A stretch of DNA of 10,439 nt from Sulfurihydrogenibium yellowstonense SS-5 (lineage in GTDB: Bacteria; Aquificota; Aquificia; Aquificales; Hydrogenothermaceae): the NCBI RefSeq assembly GCF_000173615.1, contig NZ_ABZS01000039.1:1-10439 (forward strand), written 5' to 3'. Both the position numbers and the translations under genes were made by a program. Positions 5,073 through 10,439 of this stretch are shown piece by piece. Within the stretch, counting starts at the first letter, position 1. The number at the start of each line of letters is the position of its first letter. The notes beneath the pieces were generated by a model, which saw nothing but the letters and a program-made list of their open reading frames with translations, was not told the DNA's origin and made no database searches.

Positions 5073-5984
5073 AAATAAACTGCCAACAGTAAAAGCTGAT
5101 ATTATTTTAGAATGTTCTTTTTCTGTAAGGTCGCTTCTTTCTAAGAAGGCTTTTAAATCTTTGTAATGTATTTCCCTTTTTGAGATTCTTTCTAAAATCC
5201 ATTTTAAGCTTTCTTCTTTGGTTTTTTCTGAAAGGTCTTTAAACTCTTGAGAAGATATATTTTCTTCTTGGACATTGTATTCTACTATTTGATTAATTTG
5301 ATTAAACTTTTCAACTTTTGGTAAAGATACGTCAATTTCTATTCCATTCTCTGTTAGTTCTTCGGCTATCCAGCCAAAGTGTTTCATTTTATCTATGGCT
5401 TTTTGTTCTAATTCATCGCTTAAATGGGGATTCTTAAGTCTTGTTATGAATGATTGGTAAAGCTCTTCTAAAATCTTCTTGTATTGTTTTTGTAGTACTG
5501 TATTTAATAACTGTGCTATTTCCATTCTCTCTTGCTCAGCTTGTGAAGAAGATGATTTGATTAATTGTTTTAAATTCTCTTTCATTTTTATAAATATTTG
5601 GCTATGTGCTGTTTCATCATTTATGACTCTTGAAAGAATTTTTTTACTCGATTCATCATTTATATCATTTAATTGGTTTGAATATTCTTTAATTGCCATT
5701 AGTTCTGAATCAATGTTAAGCTGCATTAATTCCTCTAAGGTTGGAGCATGTAAGAAGACCGATGCTCTTTCAGAAATTGCAGGGTCTCCCCCAAGCTCAA
5801 CAACTTTGTGGGCAAACATTCTTAGATGTCTCATCTCTTCTCTGGCTATTTCTTCAATTTCATTTTCCGTTTCAGCTTCTCCAATTGTGTAGGCATGAAA
5901 TAAATACTGAATGATTGCGCTATGCTCTAAGGCTATATTGTAGTTGAAATAATTAATTATTTTTTCTCTTTCTATGTCTTTCAT
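5055..5984 (-). CDS. Ferritin-like diiron protein with probable encapsulin cargo-loading peptide
   Basis: The N-terminal 140 residues form a ferritin-like four-helix bundle with all the ligand positions of bacterioferritin-type diiron sites: Glu20 (ALEHSAIIQY), Glu50-x-x-His53 (REEMRH), Glu94 (DSELMAIKEY) and Glu124-x-x-His127 (NDETAH). Residues about 155-215 look like a second copy of the first two helices (QYKKILEELYQSF, then DKMKHFGWIAEEL), but Gln167 and Lys199 replace the ligand Glu residues. A charged helical linker (226-295) leads to the C-terminal FTVGSLFKKGAK; TVGSL matches the consensus of peptides that load cargo into encapsulin nanocompartments. Likely role: iron oxidation/storage or peroxide defence inside an encapsulin shell; no shell gene is in the window. 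The ATG at 5984 has AGGAG 7 nt upstream. Monocistronic, with its own promoter and terminator. Confidence 0.85.
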   Translation of the reverse strand: MKDIEREKIINYFNYNIALEHSAIIQYLFHAYTIGEAETENEIEEIAREEMRHLRMFAHKVVELGGDPAISERASVFLHAPTLEELMQLNIDSELMAIKEYSNQLNDINDESSKKILSRVINDETAHSQIFIKMKENLKQLIKSSSSQAEQERMEIAQLLNTVLQKQYKKILEELYQSFITRLKNPHLSDELEQKAIDKMKHFGWIAEELTENGIEIDVSLPKVEKFNQINQIVEYNVQEENISSQEFKDLSEKTKEESLKWILERISKREIHYKDLKAFLERSDLTEKEHSKIISAFTVGSLFKKGAK

Positions 5985-6015
5985 TTTTTATCTCCTGTTT
6001 TTGTTTTTCTTTCTA

Positions 6016-6044
6016 ATAATAATGCTTTAATTTAAAAATGTCAA
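6016..6044 (-). promoter_or_regulatory. Promoter of the ferritin-like gene
   Basis: Minus strand TTGACA (6044-6039, perfect), 17-bp spacer, TATTAT (6021-6016), with the ATG about 30 nt further on. No Fur- or PerR-like palindrome was recognised around it. Confidence 0.8.
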
Positions 6045-6061
6045 TTCAAAATTGAGGGTGT

Positions 6062-6186
6062 TCAAAAATTTCTGTAAATTTTGCCTTTCCTCGTCATAAT
6101 TAGAACGAAGGCTGAAGGATCTCATCTTTTGATTTTTTACTTGAAAAGAAAAACAGGAGATTCTTCGCCTGGTTCAGAATGACGAC
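6062..6186. repeat. Palindromic dispersed repeat, copy B
   Basis: Second copy, same orientation, of the element at 2204-2325. Arms GAAGGATCTC (6114-6123) and GAGATTCTTC (6157-6166) pair with one mismatch; outer ends CGTCAT and ATGACG extend the palindrome. The loop ATCTTTTGATTTTTTAC and following bases differ from copy A by one substitution and two single-base indels. It lies about 20 bp upstream of the ferritin-like gene's promoter. Confidence 0.75.
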
Positions 6187-6188
6187 GT

Positions 6189-6435
6189 GGATCTTGCAAG
6201 CAGTCTCTACTGAAGGAAAGTAGAAAAGAAAAAAGTTAGTAAATAACATTATAAAGTTATGCAACAAGAAAAATGTATGTAAGTGAATAAGTGGTATGAA
6301 AAGCGTTGAATGTTGTAGTAGCGGTTTATAGACTGACCATACATAGACAATTTAAGAATTGACTATACACAATATGCCTAAGATTGTAAGATGGACTTTT
6401 TCATGATGTAAGTCTTAAAAGAGATTAGATGTAAG
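6189..6435. other. Gene-free stretch with no recognised feature
   Basis: Between the palindromic repeat and the terminator of the sqr unit. All six frames are broken by stops within short distances, and no ribosome binding site plus ORF was found. A small imperfect inverted repeat (TAAGA at 6387, AAGTCTTA at 6410-6417) is the only structure seen, and it has no T-run. Confidence 0.4.
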
Positions 6436-6460
6436 TAATAAAAGCCCCCTTAATGGGGGC
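6436..6460 (-). terminator. Terminator of the sqr / small-protein unit
   Basis: On the minus strand GCCCCC (6460-6455), loop ATTAA, GGGGGC (6449-6444), followed by TTTTATTAC. A 6-bp all-GC stem with a 5-nt loop and T-rich tail, 9 nt after the stop of the 47-residue gene. Confidence 0.88.
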
Positions 6461-6469
6461 AAAATTCTA

Positions 6470-6613
6470 TTAGTGAGTTTTATATCCTTTATCTGCTTCT
6501 TTAACTAATTTTAAGAAATGGAACGCTAAGCTTATAGCTCTAAAAAACTGAGATATTAAAGAGTGCATTTTTCTTCTATCTGAATCTGAAAATCTAAATT
6601 TTGCTTGAGCCAT
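6470..6613 (-). CDS. Small basic 47-residue protein downstream of sqr
   Basis: Begins MAQAKFRFSDSDRR and ends ADKGYKTH. Strong ribosome binding site AAAGGAGGG about 8 nt before the ATG at 6613. It starts 26 nt after the sqr stop and ends 9 nt before the terminator, so it fills the 3' end of the sqr transcript exactly. The middle (residues about 17-38, SLISQFFRAISLAFHFLKLV) could form an amphipathic or peripheral-membrane helix with Phe and Leu on one side; the ends are charged. No signal peptide, cysteine or metal motif. I do not recognise the family. The ribosome binding site and placement make it a real gene; a role as accessory peptide or anchor of the oxidoreductase is speculation. Confidence 0.75.
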   Translation of the reverse strand: MAQAKFRFSDSDRRKMHSLISQFFRAISLAFHFLKLVKEADKGYKTH

Positions 6614-6639
6614 TTATAATCCCTCCTTTTAAGATTTTT

Positions 6640-8070
6640 TCAAGGTATTAATTTCCAGAAAGGCTTGCCTTGTAATTTCCATAAAAATGCATAGTGTAAG
6701 CCGAGCTTGAACCATGCTCCAGCTTTTCCTGGTTCTGCAACACATAAATCTAAATCTCTTCCATATTCGCCATATTTAGCTCTATTTCTTACAACCGGAA
6801 AGATTGCAATCGTTCCTGCCATACCGTCAAAGATTCCGTTTTTCATCGAAGCAACGCATAATCCCGGTGTTTCTGCCATTGAAGCTGTATTTTGAGGTTC
6901 TCTTCCTTCAATCATGTCAACAATATTTAACGCTGCTGCTTTTCCAGTTAACTCTGCAGTATAACCTGTTCTTGGTGGGGCTGGTGCTATTATTGTTCCA
7001 TTTGGAGATTTACCCGGTTTTGATATAGGTCCGGGTGGAGCAAAAGCAATACCGGCTGCAAAAATGTTTTTATAGGTAGGGTTTTGATATGTTTTAGGCC
7101 AATCTGGACCGTCTAATTCTTCATAAGGTTTTCCATATACAGCATCAACTTTTACAAATCCAGCCGGGTTACACATCTTATCTTTTATATCATTACCATC
7201 TTTATCTATCCATTTAATTGGCTGTCCTGCAAATGGTGGAAGGAGCATTGCAAAGTCATATTCTATTTCTTTGAACTCTCCGTCTAAGTTTTCAATGTAT
7301 ATTTTCTTTTCATCAACTTTATGAACATGGCTTCTGATTTCGTAGTTAATTCCATAATCGTAGAATATACCTTCTGCCATCATTTCTGAAGTAAAGATCA
7401 ATGAGCCCTTTTTAGCTTCGAGTCCGTCAATTCCAAAATCTCCAAGCTTTGGTTCATTGGAAAGCCATATTAATTCAACTTTATCCCTTAATCCTCTATC
7501 AACAAGGTCCTTATGGACGTTAGTGATAAACTCAAATCCTGCACCCTGACAAGTACAAGTGCCATGTCCTGTTCCGATAACGATTTTAGCTTTATCGCCT
7601 TTTTCTAATCTTTTTACAAGTTCTAAATAAGCTTTGGCAGTTTCTACAGCGTGAGGAGGTGTACAAACAGAATACGTATAGCCTTTATCCGGACCAAGTC
7701 CTGGAGTAGCATCAAAGTTTAACTTAGGGCCTGTTGCAACAAGAAGATAATCGTAATTCAATCTTTTTTCTTGCTCAGATCCAACCGGCTTTATCATAAC
7801 ATAGTTATCATCCGGATGAACTTCCGTTAAAAATGCTCTTTCATACTTAATCCCAAATTTGTCGTATACAGGCTTTAGTGGAAACTGGGTTTTCTCAACA
7901 GGCATCTGTCCAACACCAACCCAAATTAGAGATGGAATGTAATTGAATGTTTCGTTAGGTGTAACCACTGTTATTTCGTGATTACCATTTTTTGGCTTTA
8001 GCCTGTCTGCTAAAATAAGAGCCGCATAATGTCCTGCAAATCCACTTCCTGCAATCACAATTTTTGCCAT
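6640..8070 (-). CDS. sqr: Sulfide:quinone oxidoreductase-type FAD protein
   Basis: Two-dinucleotide-binding flavoprotein that would oxidise sulfide to sulfur and pass electrons to quinone at the cytoplasmic membrane. Seen in 476 residues: GSGFAG (8-13) for FAD, YLLVATGP (108-115), a second dinucleotide region near 163-170, TYKNIFAAG (332-340) as the FAD-binding end motif, PRTGYTAE (366-373), and an aromatic-rich C-terminal helix (YAFLWKLQGKPFWKL) like the quinone-site/membrane helix of SQRs. Cys136 (YSVC), Cys174 (CQGAGFE) and Cys405 (GLCVAS) align by context with the three cysteines of the Acidithiobacillus enzyme (recalled); Cys172 is extra. The start at 8070 is chosen because GGAGG lies 8 nt upstream and MAKIVIAG begins the FAD fold. 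Flavocytochrome c dehydrogenase is less likely: there is no signal peptide and no cytochrome partner. Confidence 0.85.
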   Translation of the reverse strand: MAKIVIAGSGFAGHYAALILADRLKPKNGNHEITVVTPNETFNYIPSLIWVGVGQMPVEKTQFPLKPVYDKFGIKYERAFLTEVHPDDNYVMIKPVGSEQEKRLNYDYLLVATGPKLNFDATPGLGPDKGYTYSVCTPPHAVETAKAYLELVKRLEKGDKAKIVIGTGHGTCTCQGAGFEFITNVHKDLVDRGLRDKVELIWLSNEPKLGDFGIDGLEAKKGSLIFTSEMMAEGIFYDYGINYEIRSHVHKVDEKKIYIENLDGEFKEIEYDFAMLLPPFAGQPIKWIDKDGNDIKDKMCNPAGFVKVDAVYGKPYEELDGPDWPKTYQNPTYKNIFAAGIAFAPPGPISKPGKSPNGTIIAPAPPRTGYTAELTGKAAALNIVDMIEGREPQNTASMAETPGLCVASMKNGIFDGMAGTIAIFPVVRNRAKYGEYGRDLDLCVAEPGKAGAWFKLGLHYAFLWKLQGKPFWKLIP

Positions 8071-8078
8071 GACTACAA

Positions 8079-8083
8079 CCTCC
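8079..8083 (-). promoter_or_regulatory. Ribosome binding site fixing the sqr start
   Basis: GGAGG on the minus strand, 8 nt upstream of ATG 8070. The longer open frame up to 8142 has no such site, would add 24 residues without family resemblance, and would cover the promoter at 8111-8139. Confidence 0.8.
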
Positions 8084-8110
8084 AAATTTCTTAAAAAATT
8101 TAATAATTTT

Positions 8111-8139
8111 ATCATACACCTATAAACATTAGTTAGCAA
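8111..8139 (-). promoter_or_regulatory. Promoter of sqr
   Basis: Minus strand TTGCTA (8139-8134), 17-bp spacer, TATGAT (8116-8111), start near 8104 and a 5' leader of about 35 nt. The -35 box lies within the inverted repeat at 8131-8148. Confidence 0.6.
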
Positions 8140-8148
8140 CAACTAACT
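8131..8148. promoter_or_regulatory. Candidate operator over the sqr -35 box
   Basis: Perfect 6-bp inverted repeat AGTTAG-N6-CTAACT that overlaps the -35 of the sqr promoter. The dyad symmetry and position suit a dimeric repressor, but the regulator is unknown; it does not match the FNR motif nearby. Confidence 0.4.
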
Positions 8149-8191
8149 GTATAAAACAAGTGCAAATTTAAAAAAATAATAAGAAAAATCA

Positions 8192-8205
8192 TTGATTTTT
8201 ATCAA
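8192..8205. promoter_or_regulatory. FNR/CRP-type box between sqr and ygfZ
   Basis: TTGAT-TTTT-ATCAA, a perfect match to the FNR consensus TTGAT-N4-ATCAA. Its centre (8198.5) is 42 bp upstream of the ygfZ ATG and roughly 94 bp upstream of the predicted sqr start. The ygfZ promoter is poorly defined: TTGATT inside the box could be its -35, with a -10 (TAATAT at 8217-8222) 19 bp away. Binding there would block ygfZ, whereas for sqr the site is far upstream. The regulator is not in the window. Confidence 0.6.
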
Positions 8206-8240
8206 TATTAAATGAATAATATCAAAAAAGGAGGACAAAA

Positions 8241-9149
8241 ATGAATTGGATAAAGCTAAAAAGAAATAAAATTTTGGTTAAAGGTAAACAGTCAAAGTTA
8301 AATCTTAAAGGTATTAAAGAAGAGCATACAGCTTTTTTACAAGGTATTTTAACAAACAATATAGCTCAGCTTAATGACAAAGAATTCAATTACAACCTTA
8401 TGTTAGACCATAAAGGTTCTCCTATTTGGGATTTTTATGTTTTTAAAGACAACGAAAACTACATTCTTGACTTTGAGTGTGATAGAGATGAAGTATTCAA
8501 CAAATTAAAACAGCTTAAACTTTCTTATCAAGTCTTTTTTGAAGTTTTAGAACTTGAGCATATCTACATATTTGGAGAAGATAGTGAAAAGTTTATACAA
8601 CAAACATTTAATGAAGTGCCGGAGAGATTTAAATATCTAAAATCAGAAAATATCTACATAGCAAACAATCCTTTAAGATTAGGACAAAAAGGTTTTGATA
8701 TATTCGGAAACCTTGAATCTATTAAATCAAGCCTGCCAACAGATTTAAAAATAGATGAAGGAAAGTTTGAAAATTTGAGAATCAACAACTGTATTCCAAA
8801 AATTGGAAAAGAGTTGGTAGAAAAAGTCCTCCCCCTTGAAACTAACATTTGGAAATATGCCATAAGCCTAAACAAAGGATGCTATGTAGGACAGGAGGCT
8901 ATAGCAAGAGTGTATTTTAGAGGTAAGCCACCAAGGGTTATGGTAAAATTTAGCTTTGATAATGCATTAGATGAAAATGAAAAAGTGCTTCTAAACGACA
9001 AACCGGTTGGATTTATAACTTCTGTTAATATTAAAGATAAAACTGCAATCGGTTTTATATTAAGAAATATAGCAGAATCTGACAAAGAGTTAAAAAGCAG
9101 TCAGTCAGTGCTTAAAATTTTAAGTATATGCCAGGAGCTAAATGTTTGA
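8241..9149 (+). CDS. ygfZ: YgfZ/GcvT-like folate-binding Fe-S cluster maintenance protein
   Basis: Cytosolic tetrahydrofolate-dependent protein that helps assemble or repair certain Fe-S enzymes, including radical-SAM ones, and is related to the glycine-cleavage T protein. Seen in 302 residues: the diagnostic motif KGCYVGQE (212-219) with the conserved Cys214, followed by ARVYFRGKPPR (222-232); the N-terminal half has the typical LQGILTNNI (33-41) and LDHKGSPIWDFYVF (55-68) segments. The family is about 300-330 residues long, so it is complete. The ATG at 8241 has GGAGG 6 nt upstream. The last 8 bp overlap the following kinase gene, indicating one transcript. It is divergent from sqr across a region with an FNR-type site, so both may respond to oxygen or redox state. 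Confidence 0.9.
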   Translation: MNWIKLKRNKILVKGKQSKLNLKGIKEEHTAFLQGILTNNIAQLNDKEFNYNLMLDHKGSPIWDFYVFKDNENYILDFECDRDEVFNKLKQLKLSYQVFFEVLELEHIYIFGEDSEKFIQQTFNEVPERFKYLKSENIYIANNPLRLGQKGFDIFGNLESIKSSLPTDLKIDEGKFENLRINNCIPKIGKELVEKVLPLETNIWKYAISLNKGCYVGQEAIARVYFRGKPPRVMVKFSFDNALDENEKVLLNDKPVGFITSVNIKDKTAIGFILRNIAESDKELKSSQSVLKILSICQELNV

Positions 9150-10104
9150 AAAGGAAATTTTAGAAAGTATCTTAGAGCCAATAACAGTTTTAGATTATAG
9201 CGGAAGGATTTTATACTCAAATCAAGAGTTTGAAAACTACCGGTCTATTCTTGGCAGAAAGCTAAATAAGCTTTTATCAGATATTATCAACTTAAAGTAT
9301 GTAAAAGAAGGCATTCCGGTTAAAAATCTATATAAAGAGATAGATGGGTACAAATTTTTGATTGACATCTTTCCATACGAAAATGATAAAGTCATACTAT
9401 TGTTAAGAGATATCACAAGATTTTACAATCTTGAAGAAGAATCAAAAAGAGAAGGAACTTTATATGCTTTTTCTAAAATGCTTTCAGAACTTTTCCATGA
9501 TATGAAAGGGCCGATCACCGGAATCAAAGCAGCAGTCCAATATTTAAAAGACAATCCGGAAGATAAAGAGTTATTAGATGACATATTATACGAAATAAAA
9601 AGAATTGAAGAGTTTATAAATCAAATAGCATACTTAAACAAACCGGAAAAGCTAAACCTCTCAAAAGAAAACATTCATAAGCTGATAGATAATGTAATAG
9701 CAAAATTTAGCAAAATTTATTCAGAAGTTGAGTTTGTGAGAAAATACGACCCAAGTTTACCGGAAATAAAAATAGATAAAAATCAAATACTAAATGTTAT
9801 AGAAAATCTCATAAAAAATGCTCTTGAAGCTATCAATTTTAAAGGAAAGGTAGAAGTAGAGACCGGAATTTCTTCTGATGAAATTTACTCACCAAAAAGA
9901 AATAAAATATCTATAAAGATAAAAGACTCAGGTCCGGGGATTCCCGAAGATATGTTAGATAAACTTTTTATTCCATTTTATACAACAAAAGAGTTTGGAA
10001 CAGGTGTTGGACTTGCAAGGTCATACAAAATTGTAAAACAGCATAAAGGTATATTAAGATATATAGGCAATTCAACCTTTGAAATAATCTTACCCATTGA
10101 GTGA
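9142..10104 (+). CDS. Soluble NtrB-like sensor histidine kinase
   Basis: A 320-residue two-component kinase without membrane segments. Residues about 5-95 look like a PAS sensor domain (EPITVLDYSGRILYSN, ending in the FLIDIFPYE and VILLLRDIT strands). The phosphoacceptor His119 lies in FHDMKGPITGIKAA (118-131), like the NtrB/AtoS class. The ATPase domain has the N box NVIENLIKNALEA (218-230), DSGPGIP (262-268), FIPFYTT (276-282) and GTGVGL (286-291). AGGAG lies 4 nt before the ATG, inside the end of ygfZ. A response regulator follows 6 nt after its stop, so the two are a cognate pair. The signal is unknown; a cytosolic PAS domain suits redox or metabolite sensing. No heme or Cys-cluster motif is seen in the PAS part. 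Confidence 0.92.
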   Translation: MFEKEILESILEPITVLDYSGRILYSNQEFENYRSILGRKLNKLLSDIINLKYVKEGIPVKNLYKEIDGYKFLIDIFPYENDKVILLLRDITRFYNLEEESKREGTLYAFSKMLSELFHDMKGPITGIKAAVQYLKDNPEDKELLDDILYEIKRIEEFINQIAYLNKPEKLNLSKENIHKLIDNVIAKFSKIYSEVEFVRKYDPSLPEIKIDKNQILNVIENLIKNALEAINFKGKVEVETGISSDEIYSPKRNKISIKIKDSGPGIPEDMLDKLFIPFYTTKEFGTGVGLARSYKIVKQHKGILRYIGNSTFEIILPIE

Positions 10105-10110
10105 GGAAAA

Positions 10111-10439
10111 ATGCTAAAAGCTTTAATCTTTGAAGACGAAAAAACCACAAGAAATGTACTAAAAAGAATATTACATAAAGAAAACGTTGAAGCATACGAA
10201 TTTGAAGAAGCACCAAAAGATTTAAACGTAATATCACAGTACAAACCGGACTTTATATTTTTAGATATTGGTTTAAAAGGTTCTAATGGGCTTGAGCTGC
10301 TGAAGAAAATAAGCACGTTGGAAGACTATCCGTACGTTGTAATCATTTCCGGTCACTCTGAGTATAAATATTTAATTGAAGCAATGAAGCATGGAGCCTA
10401 TGACTACATCATAAAACCATTTGATATAGAAAGGATAAA
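10111..10439 (+). CDS. Response regulator, receiver domain (partial)
   Basis: The first 109 codons are in the window; the rest is beyond the end. A CheY-like receiver: acidic pair Glu8/Asp9-Glu10 (LIFEDE), phosphoacceptor Asp52 (FIFLDIGL), Ser80 of IISGH and Lys102 of YIIKPF. The run AMKHGAYDYIIKPFD is characteristic of receivers of the NtrC family, which fits an NtrB-like kinase upstream, but the AAA+ and DNA-binding domains cannot be seen, so the output is not known. The ATG at 10111 follows the kinase stop by 6 nt, and GAGG overlapping that stop (10103-10106) serves as ribosome binding site, so translation is coupled. Confidence 0.9.
   Translation, partial: MLKALIFEDEKTTRNVLKRILHKENVEAYEFEEAPKDLNVISQYKPDFIFLDIGLKGSNGLELLKKISTLEDYPYVVIISGHSEYKYLIEAMKHGAYDYIIKPFDIERI

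Noticed and set aside
5684..5699. 16-nt match (TTCTTTAATTGCCATT) to the left CRISPR-flanking repeat
   Set aside because: It lies inside the ferritin-like coding sequence in low-complexity AT-rich DNA and does not extend further, so chance is likely.
5479..5892. Plus-strand 137-codon open frame opposite the ferritin-like gene
   Set aside because: Ser/Cys/Ile-rich antisense translation of a helical Glu/Lys-rich protein; no ribosome binding site and no family.
6359..6387. TTGACT on the plus strand as a promoter
   Set aside because: At 17 bp the -10 would be GATTGT, and no gene follows on the plus strand.
8071..8142. 24-residue N-terminal extension of the sqr frame to an ATG at 8142
   Set aside because: No ribosome binding site at that ATG, no family similarity, and it would cover the predicted promoter and operator; GGAGG before ATG 8070 decides the start.
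9978..10316. Minus-strand open frames opposite the kinase/regulator junction
   Set aside because: They run through both well-supported plus-strand genes and show no motif or ribosome binding site.

Overview
The window is very AT-rich chromosomal DNA from what looks like a thermophilic, sulfide-oxidising bacterium, most likely of the Aquificales (a Sulfurihydrogenibium-like Hydrogenothermaceae member). This assignment is an inference from four things: low-GC coding sequence with strong Shine-Dalgarno sites, a tRNA of about 68% GC in this AT-rich background (a thermophile signature), a sulfide:quinone oxidoreductase-type flavoprotein, and CRISPR-like repeats whose minus-strand form ends in ATTGAAAC.

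Layout. 1-1611 (minus): folP, translationally coupled to the 5' part of cdaA (c-di-AMP synthase, cut by the window edge). 1612-2391: a 780-bp gene-free stretch with a folP promoter, a decayed four-repeat CRISPR array bracketed by a 43-bp imperfect direct repeat, a possible leader promoter, and one copy of a palindromic dispersed repeat. 2392-3306 (minus): a secreted lytic transglycosylase. 3354-3360: divergent promoters whose -35 hexamers lie on almost the same bases; one serves the transglycosylase, the other a tRNA-Met(CAT) gene that appears to be the 5' part of an mRNA for a COG1579 zinc-ribbon coiled-coil protein and a methylthioadenosine/methylthioinosine phosphorylase-family enzyme. That unit converges with a minus-strand ferritin-like gene; the two stop codons overlap inside one bidirectional terminator hairpin.

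The ferritin-like protein (5055-5984) has a complete diiron four-helix domain, a second ligand-poor ferritin-like helix pair, and a C-terminal FTVGSL motif that matches encapsulin cargo-loading peptides. 5985-6469 holds its promoter, a second copy of the palindromic repeat and featureless DNA. 6470-8070 (minus) is an sqr-like gene followed by a 47-residue small protein gene and a strong terminator. The 170-bp divergent region 8071-8240 carries a perfect FNR-type palindrome (TTGAT-N4-ATCAA) and a second inverted repeat over the sqr -35 box. On the plus strand follow ygfZ (Fe-S cluster maintenance), an overlapping soluble NtrB-like histidine kinase, and a response regulator cut by the window end.

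Functional themes are respiration and redox/iron homeostasis (sqr, ygfZ, ferritin-like cargo, FNR-type site), second-messenger and folate metabolism (cdaA, folP), and methionine/purine salvage (mtnP). The most notable items are the putative orphan encapsulin cargo, the FNR-type box between sqr and ygfZ, the overlapping divergent promoters, the small protein downstream of sqr, and the CRISPR relic. No wholly new system is evident. All database-type comparisons are from memory of the families, not from searches.
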